Shown piece by piece: positions 57,697 to 64,000 of a DNA stretch of 64,000 nucleotides. How positions within the stretch are numbered: the first letter of the stretch is position 1; every line of letters starts with the position of its first letter. The position numbers and the translations under genes were made by a program. The notes beneath the pieces were generated by a model that saw nothing but the letters and a program-made list of their open reading frames with translations, searched no databases and was not told the origin of the DNA. The stretch is from Psylliodes chrysocephalus (lineage: Eukaryota; Arthropoda; Insecta; Coleoptera; Chrysomelidae), in NCBI GenBank assembly GCA_927349885.1, contig OV651824.1:13663746-13727745 (forward strand), written 5' to 3'.

Positions 57697-58353
57697 ATAT
57701 AGAACAACTATTAAAATTGTGGCACAAAATAAATAAATTTAATATAAAAAAATTATTAAAATTGCAGCGATTGATTAGATTCGCAACGTATTCAGTTGCT
57801 TTGTTAAAAGATGGAAGAGAAAAATCTAGATATAAAAAAACTAAAATGGTCGCTTTTAATGGCATGTAGTTTAAAAACGAAAGAGCTTTTTAACGTTAAT
57901 CAACCCAAAAAAATTCGCGGAACTCACGTAATAATTTACAAACGAAATGTTGAACCTGTAATCACTGATGAAGCAGTTCTAAATAACCAAATATATTAAA
58001 TAATTACCTTTTGTCACCAAGCGTTAACAAAAACCAAAAACAGACAAGTGAATATTTCGAAGTCAAACCACGAAAGAAATAGAATGTTCAATAAGCTGAC
58101 TTAAAAGGCAAATTGCATTGTCCGATTGTGCGCATTGATTTTTACGAAGGACAGGTGGGGTTGAAACACAGGAAGGAGATATTCGCACCAGCGACATGAC
58201 GAAATATTTTTCCCAGGAAGGTATAATTATTAAATATAGGAAATATTGCGGAAATAAAACTGAAACGTTATTTATAACGTTACATTGTAGATAAAATGAT
58301 AATTAATAGCGTTTGACTGCGAGAGTTTAAAAATATTCGTGTAGTACCTTTAT
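57697..58353. other. Short unrecognised ORFs only
   Basis: ORF 57811-57999 (plus, MEEKNLDIKKLKWSLLMACS...) has ordinary composition but no family I recall. I cannot support it as a gene. The rest is AT-rich spacer. Confidence 0.3.
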
Positions 58354-58545
58354 TTAAAATACAAAATTGTTTCTAATTATATATTCATACAGTGATTTGT
58401 CTCTAGCATTGTTATCCTTACTGTACCAACTGAAGTAATAAGCATTTGAATCGCAACCTATTACCAGCTCAAACTTCTGGCTCAGGCAGTAATCAATCGT
58501 ACTGTATTGCAGTGTTGCCAGGATCAAACGGTGTCCCTTCAATTC
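58354..58545 (-). pseudogene. LINE endonuclease fragment
   Basis: The minus strand reads ATLQYSTIDYCLSQKFELVI and then GCDSNAYYFSWYSKDNNARD and KSLYEYIIRNNF. It matches the apurinic-type endonuclease block usually written GCDxNAHHxxWGSxDxNxRGxxL. The His-His pair is Tyr-Tyr here. No other endonuclease blocks adjoin it. The first bases overlap the dispersed repeat shared with 23361-23440. Confidence 0.7.
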
Positions 58546-58603
58546 GGTTTAAAAATTACAGAACAGCATATTTTACCCGAAGTCACCAAATTAAATGCAG
58601 AAT
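58507..58603. repeat. Dispersed repeat, second copy
   Basis: GTTGCCAGGATCAAACGGT and TTTTACCCGAAGTCACCAAA match 23361-23440 in order and orientation. Confidence 0.6.
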
Positions 58604-58669
58604 TATGGTGCCTGGTAAAACATTATAAAAGTGTATACAATAAATATATTGTCGACGAGTTGACCTAGA

Positions 58670-59500
58670 TTAAGTGCTAAAACACCTAGACCTGAATGTG
58701 TCTATCCAGTCCTATTTCAGTGGGGTTTGGAAAAACTCACATCGCACCTGGTAGGTATATTCAGATCCTTGTTGACTCTGATGTAGAGAGGTAAAAGTGG
58801 TCTTCATACTTGAACCTGAAACGATGTATTACACAATTACCCTGAGATAGTTTTTCATGAAGTGATTGGAAAGGCTAGGTGAAAGGTATATTAGGGATGT
58901 GGTGATTACAACAATACCACTATACCCAAATCAACATGCATACACCCCAGCAGATCTACTGATTCAGCCCTTAACCTAGTTGCTGGTCGGATAGAGATCC
59001 CTGGGCCCTTAGGTGTTTTCATAGACATAGAAGGTGCTTTTAACAAGACCACCTTCCTCAAGATAAAACATTCACTAACCAATAGTGGGTGTTTCTTTTT
59101 TTACTATATTCAAAGGGTGAAAGTTGGTTTTATTTTTTGCTAAACACGTTCTGATTAATGAATACTTTCGAGGCAATAAGGCCGCTCGCAAAGCGACCCG
59201 CTTTGAGCAATCTTTATAACTATATATCATTGATCCTGTCAAAGCCTGCAAGCCCACAAGGTTGCCATATCATAATCTACGGGCAGTATTTTGACAGTTT
59301 GTTGGAATGCCTAATACAACAAAAACATTTTTTGGACTTCCTGAATGGGTATATCCATTGAAATAACAGAAAAGGATGTCTAATGGACCCATATAAAATT
59401 CATTCACTTCCAGAACATTATTTGGACAAAATATACCTACACATCCAATGGATGTCGTGTACTATGTGGGAAAACCAATTTTTGCCATGCAGTTTTTAAT
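58670..59500 (+). pseudogene. Jockey/R1-like reverse transcriptase fragment, decayed
   Basis: Plus strand: FFMKWLERLGERYIRDVVIT and PLYPNQHAY (58850-58940), then RSTDSALNLVAGRIE and LGVFIDIEGAFN (58955-59037), the QHAYxxGRSTxxAL and motif A region of RNase H-type LINEs. Further blocks near 59260-59320 (HIIIYGQYFDSLLECL) may be the motif C surroundings, but YADD is lost. Frame changes are frequent. It lies opposite in strand to the endonuclease fragment at 58354-58545, so the two are separate pieces or an inversion. Confidence 0.6.
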
Positions 59501-59584
59501 AATTTCTTGTAGTTAGTAACTGGGAAACAATATTATTCGATTTAAATCATCTATAAAGCTGTAAAGAATACAAAACATGACGAA

Positions 59585-59961
59585 ATAGCTATTTATTAAA
59601 CCAGTTCCGAAATGCCTTATTTTATGTAATGAGTGAATATTTGAAAAATAAGGACCAAAACAACATTGTAAATTGTCCCTCTTTGATATAAACTTTCAAT
59701 AATAACGTGTTATTGTTATTGCATATGCAACTAACATAACAAGAAAGTAATAATGGTTGCCTAAATTTGAGTAATGGTAAACCAAAACCCAATTTGAGTC
59801 AAATATTAGTCAAAATTAGAATAAAATAATGTATGTAACACGTTTCTAAATGCCGTTTTCTGTAACTTGTTCATGTTACGGGAACTCGCTCTGCTCGTCC
59901 CGCAAATATTCACTCGTTACATAAAATAAGGCATTTCGCAACTGGTTTCATAAATAGCTAT
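59585..59961. mobile_element. Foldback element (~377 bp)
   Basis: ATAGCTATTTATTAAACCAG at 59585 is mirrored at 59961; AATGCCTTATTTTATGTAA and GAGTGAATATTTG are also mirrored (59611-59640 and 59906-59935). Related words occur at 33430-33500 and 34100-34190. Confidence 0.75.
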
Positions 59962-61284
59962 CATACCTAGCTGATGTGCATTTGATAGTTTAATATTTAT
60001 AATATAACTACCATAACATATAAAACATAAAGATAACACAAAAATGGTCTTTTTTTAATTATTGTAATAGAATTGTTTGTGTCATTAATGGATAACCCAT
60101 TTTACTTGAAGTAAAATGTGTTTTGATGACAAGTTTTGTCCTTGAAGCGCCCTCGACAGAGATCGGTGACTACATTTCTAAATGGAAATATCCTTTTAGC
60201 TGGTCCTCTTAAACACACTCCACAATCATTTACACAATGGCGAAGCATTACTAGAACCGGAATCGATTAATTGAATTTTCTCAGTCTGATTCTAATTAAT
60301 TCATAATAGTTTCAGAAAATTTAAATTCATAGATATAAATTGGATTAATGTTTGTTTAAAGTCTAACGTAAAGTACCTACGTAATCGTATATTAAGTACA
60401 TATATAACAGATTTAGTAACAAGAATTGTACGAACAAGTGGAAAAGTAACGCACAAAGCCGCGTACCTACTATACTTTATCTACGTCTATTTTATTGCAC
60501 TAAAAAAATCATGAGACAATTTATTTTCTTAGATTTAATACAACTACAAATAGAATTAAACAGTAAGGTAGGTATTACAATTTTGCATTATTTAAATAAT
60601 TATTTATAATAGAGCATTTATTGTATGTATTTTGTATTAAAATTAGAATGAATGACTCTCTGAAATAGGTACAACTATTACTATTTTGTAGCAAGTATGT
60701 CTGACATTGAGTTTGGTATTTCAGTTGAACCCCGAGAAATATTCTTAAAATGCATTGGATATTAATAATGCGTTCCTTTATTGTTTTAAGGATTCATTTA
60801 GGTACATATCCACCAAGTTATTTTAAAGACAGCAAATCACCAATCATTCTAAATCCGAAAACCCAAAAAAATTCGTCTGTACTTTAGTATGAGTTCCGAC
60901 ACGATAACTCTAGAACGAAAGATCCGATCGATTTGCGATTTTGAATGTTTTCTTTGATAATTATTTCTTTTAACTGAGAACCTTATTGATTTTCAGAATT
61001 TTCGGTTTAACTTTAATTCAAATTTCACTGTTTTTAAAATGCTATACGCATGGAGCTTATTTTATATATTTAAATAAGGGTACTGATTTCGCTATATGTA
61101 AAGCCATGTTTGCTAGCTGCAAAAAAATATATTTTTTCTATATTGCTGTCAAATAAGTTATTTAACATTTTGAAAGTAAAATTAATAGTTTCAAAATGAA
61201 ATAAATGTGCATTTTTGCATGACCTTTAACGAACTCCAGAATAAAACTCATATATGAATTCGATATTAGGAAAAAATATGTACG
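59962..61284. other. No gene recognised
   Basis: AT-rich, no credible ORF. A small palindrome ATTTTACTTGAAGTAAAAT lies at 60099-60117. Confidence 0.5.
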
Positions 61285-61615
61285 GGGTTCAAATATTATT
61301 TTTACATGGGCAGGCTTAAGAGTTAATCGGCCCAAATATTTTTTATGGGCAGGTGTAATTGGTAAATGGATCAAATATTGATAGGCTCAAAGTATAAAAG
61401 AACCAAATATTTTTATATGGACAGACGTAAGGGGTAAAAGGACCAACTATTTTTACACGGGCAAGCTTAAGAGGTAAAGAGTATAAACCGTTTTACATAT
61501 GCAGGCTTAGGGGGTATATTACCCAAATATTTTTATATGTGTAGGCTGAAGAGGTAAAAGGTCCTTATATTTTTACATGGGAAGGCTTAGCGAGTAAAGA
61601 AATCAAAAATTTTTG
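61285..61615. repeat. Degenerate minisatellite, ~43-bp unit, ~8 copies
   Basis: Each unit is a variant of CAAATATTTTTATATGGGCA followed by GGCTTAAGAGGTAAAAGGAC. Copies differ at many positions and in length, so the array is old. Confidence 0.85.
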
Positions 61616-61734
61616 CAGAATAAATTGTAGAAAGTGATTGACGAAAGACGACATAGAATGTTTCTTAAAAACCTGAGAGAGCAATGGGAAAAATTCATAG
61701 TCTTCTTACCTGCCGTTTAAACTCATATCATTTC

Positions 61735-61996
61735 TTTTGTGCTACGAGTTTGTCTGTGTGGTTTAAGAGCGGCTCCAGGGGGGGCATAGGGGCATAGAGA
61801 CCAGAAGAAGGATGACATGATTTTGAGGCTTTTGTTGTAGGGGCTCTGCAAAGAAACGGGAGGGACCTGGCAAGAGGCTAGAGCAAGGAGGATTATGCGC
61901 GGAGGACTTTTTGTTTTTAAAAATGTGTTTAGTGCTCCATCAAATATTTCGCTTTTCAAAAAGGTCCCGTCACCAAAAGGTTTGAGAACTACTGAT
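61735..61996 (-). mobile_element. hAT-like element end
   Basis: On the minus strand it begins CAGTAGTTCTCAAACCTTTT then GGTGACGGGACC, a classic hAT-type tip. It continues through ATCAAATATTTCGC-like, GTCCTCCGCGCATAATCCTC-like and GCCAGGTCCCTCCCG-like blocks shared with 32538-33330. A 128-codon minus ORF here is non-coding element sequence, not a protein family I recognise. The other end is not found. Confidence 0.6.
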
Positions 61997-62239
61997 CTAA
62001 AGGCAATGCTCCCCCCGAAACTTCGTCTTGGAGTATAGAGTAGTATAGATTGGAGTATTTTTTGTAATAAAGGTAATGATGTAATTTTTTTGTCAACTTT
62101 TCTTATCAATACTTACCATAACTTAAGTATGAAATATTTTCCCTTGAGACAATGTGAGAATAATAAGAAATTCACCAGTAATATGGTTTAACATTTCTAA
62201 AATCTCTAAGAAACGATCTCTCAACCATCAAACTAATAA
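61997..62239. other. Spacer
   Basis: Short AT-rich spacer between the hAT-like end and the next LINE. Confidence 0.4.
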
Positions 62240-64000
62240 CAGACGTTACAAAAGATCCAAATGACATAAAAACATATAAGAAACTCAAAAGCGAGTACAA
62301 TGAAAAATTGAAATTAACAAAAAAACTGGCCTATGATGAATATATTACTCCAGCAGACAATAAAGCCAAGGCATGTTGGCAAATAATCAATTTCGAAAGT
62401 AACAATTTAAAAAGAAATCTAGTAACACCTGATTTAACACCAAATGAAATAAATACATTTTTTAATACAACTGCTGCAAATATCTTAAGATCTCTTCCTA
62501 ATGTTTCGAATGCCGAACTTCTGAGTTTTAAACATTTTCCTATCCCCTGTAGCTCATTTTTCTTCCGCCCTGTTCTTGAGTCTGAAGTTTTTGACGCAAT
62601 TACTTCTCTAAAAAATTCTAAATGAGTTGATACTCACGAACTCAATAGTAAAATTTTAAAAGAGACTTGCAATATTATAATAAAACCGTTTACTGAACTG
62701 ATTAATTTAATTTTATCCACTAGTATATTTCCTGAAGTAGTTAAATACTCTAAAGTATTACCAATTTTTAAAAAAAGTGATGTCTCGAAAATTGATAACT
62801 ATCGTCTCATAAGTATTGTTTCAATATTTGGTAAAGTTATTGAAAAAATTATTAAAAAACAATTATGTGAGTATTTTTAATTAAACAACTTCTTCAGCAA
62901 CTCCCAATATGGTTTTAGACGCTCTCGCTCTACTACACAGGCTGTTCTCAATGTTGTGAATGATGTAGTTGAGGAACTTGAGCAGGGAAATCACACAGCA
63001 GTAATGTTGTGCGATCTGTCAAAGGCTTTGTGTGTGTGTAAGAGAGAGAATGGCATTAGACTAAGTCTGTTTGCCACAAAATGAGGTCAAAGGCTTTCGA
63101 CTGCGCCTCTCATAAAATTCTTCTGGAAAAGCTAAGCTTTTATCGAGTTAGGGGAATTCCGCTTGCACTATTAAATTCATATATCAGTAACCGACAACAA
63201 GCTGTGATGAGTAATGGTGTTCTGTCTGACTTTCTGGCTGTAAGGCAAGGGGTTCCACAAGGTTCTGTCCTGGGCCCCCTTTTATTCATTGTTTATGGTA
63301 ACGATCTGAGCCGTTTTATGCTACCTAATAAATCAGTTTTATTTGCTGATGATACAACACTCATCTTAACAGACAAAAATAATAAAAATTTTATTTCTTC
63401 GTTTGATGAAATTGCGGACAAAGCAAACACATGGTCTCAACCAACAAATTAAAACTTAACAGCGAAAAAACTCAAAATATGCAGATATCTGCCAATAATC
63501 AAATTATCTCAAAATGTGAAACAGAAAACGTAAAATTACTTGGTATTACATGGTGATCAGCCCACATTAATCAGTTAAAGAAAAAATGTCTAGTTCTTTG
63601 TTTATTCTTCGGCAGTTAAAAAAACTTACCAACTTAAATACCCTCAAAACTACGTATTTCTCTCTTTTTCACTCGCATGTCAGCTATGGTGTACCACTTT
63701 GGGGAAACTCTTCTCAATCTATTCAAATCTTCCGGATGCAAAAAAGCTATCAGAATTATGGCTAACATTGGATTCAGAGAACATTGTCAACAACATTTTA
63801 TTAAATTTAAAATTATGCCACTGCCTACTTTATATCTACATCATACACTTGTTGAAATTCATAGAAAACAGTCTGTTTTGCTGAAACAGTCCGATATTCA
63901 TAATTACAAGACACGTAATTCACATTGTATTAGAAATCCTCGTTTTAGGTTATGTCTATCTGAAATAAATTCCCTAAATTATAACTTATTTAACATATTA
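62240..64000 (+). pseudogene. Jockey/CR1-superfamily LINE reverse transcriptase, runs off the right edge
   Basis: Starts in the endonuclease-RT linker (ADNKAKACWQIINFE, TPNEINTFFNTTA) and continues after a TGA at 62623-62625 with ELNSKILKETCNIIIKPFTE, VLPIFKKSDVSKIDNYRLIS, SQYGFRRSRSTTQAVLNVV and MLCDLSKA. A 68-bp insertion with an 11-bp direct repeat breaks motif A. It resumes FDCASHKILLEKL, ISNRQQAV, GVPQGSVLGPLLFIVYGNDL, LFADDTTLI (both aspartates kept). After further frame changes come the C-terminal HSHVSYGVPLWGNSSQSIQI, KKAIRIM and a long tail to the window end. It belongs to a different copy from the other LINEs here. At least five breaks are visible. Confidence 0.85.
63019..63097. repeat. 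57-bp insertion flanked by 11-bp direct repeats TCAAAGGCTTT
   Basis: TCAAAGGCTTT at 63019-63029 recurs at 63087-63097. The 57 bp between them (starting GTGTGTGTGTAAGAGAGAGA) are foreign to the RT. Removing the insert and one repeat restores SKAFD across the junction. It looks like a tiny insertion with target duplication. Confidence 0.75.

Overview
The window looks like an AT-rich insect nuclear genome. The evidence is the strong A/T bias, a short TTAGG-type tract near 46.9 kb, and the transposon families present: R4/Dong-type, CR1/jockey-type and RNase H-bearing LINEs, FLYWCH-containing MULEs, THAP/P-like elements and Tc1/mariner-like elements. I cannot name the species. I found no convincing host gene. 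Nearly everything recognisable is mobile-element DNA, mostly decayed and heavily nested.

Layout. 1-1951 is a 12-bp minisatellite that runs off the left edge. 2.5-4.4 kb holds two inverted-repeat elements. 6.6-7.3 kb is a transposase-domain pseudogene, perhaps inside a larger CACTA-like element. 10.1-22.0 kb is a four-part nest. A 5'-truncated LINE carries a MULE (A, 9-bp target duplication) in its reverse-transcriptase ORF. A second MULE (B, 8-bp target duplication, intact 450-aa transposase) sits in the left terminal repeat of A. The (ATT)n tract at the LINE 3' end is split by an R4/Dong-like retrotransposon on the minus strand. 24.9-26.4 kb holds two LINE relics. 26.7-29.7 kb is a P-like element with a THAP exon and an inserted palindromic MITE. 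29.9-31.9 kb is another TIR element full of degenerate repeats.

32.2-34.7 kb contains a THAP exon relic, a hAT-like end, a Ty3-type LTR-retrotransposon fragment and a small palindromic MITE. 34.9-38.06 kb is a nearly complete but broken CR1/L2-like LINE. 38.87-41.73 kb is a large foldback element made of repeated units. 42.6-44.64 kb is a mariner-like element sitting exactly at the centre of a long palindrome. 45-47.1 kb holds two more inverted or tandem repeat structures. 47.25-51.25 kb is a MITE split by a 3.4-kb element that itself carries a SINE and LINE debris; a 612-bp copy of the same MITE without that insertion lies at 55.3-55.9 kb, inside another LINE relic. 51.3-53.8 kb holds GC-rich and AT-rich foldbacks and a Tc1-like relic. 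58.3-59.5 kb and 62.2-64.0 kb are further LINE remnants, and 61.3-61.6 kb is a degenerate minisatellite.

The genes do not form a pathway. Their relation is stratigraphic: insertions within insertions give a relative order of transposition. The best candidate for a functional product is the MULE B transposase. The near-intact Dong-like element is split by a -1 frame change at an A-run and has a substituted polymerase active-site residue.
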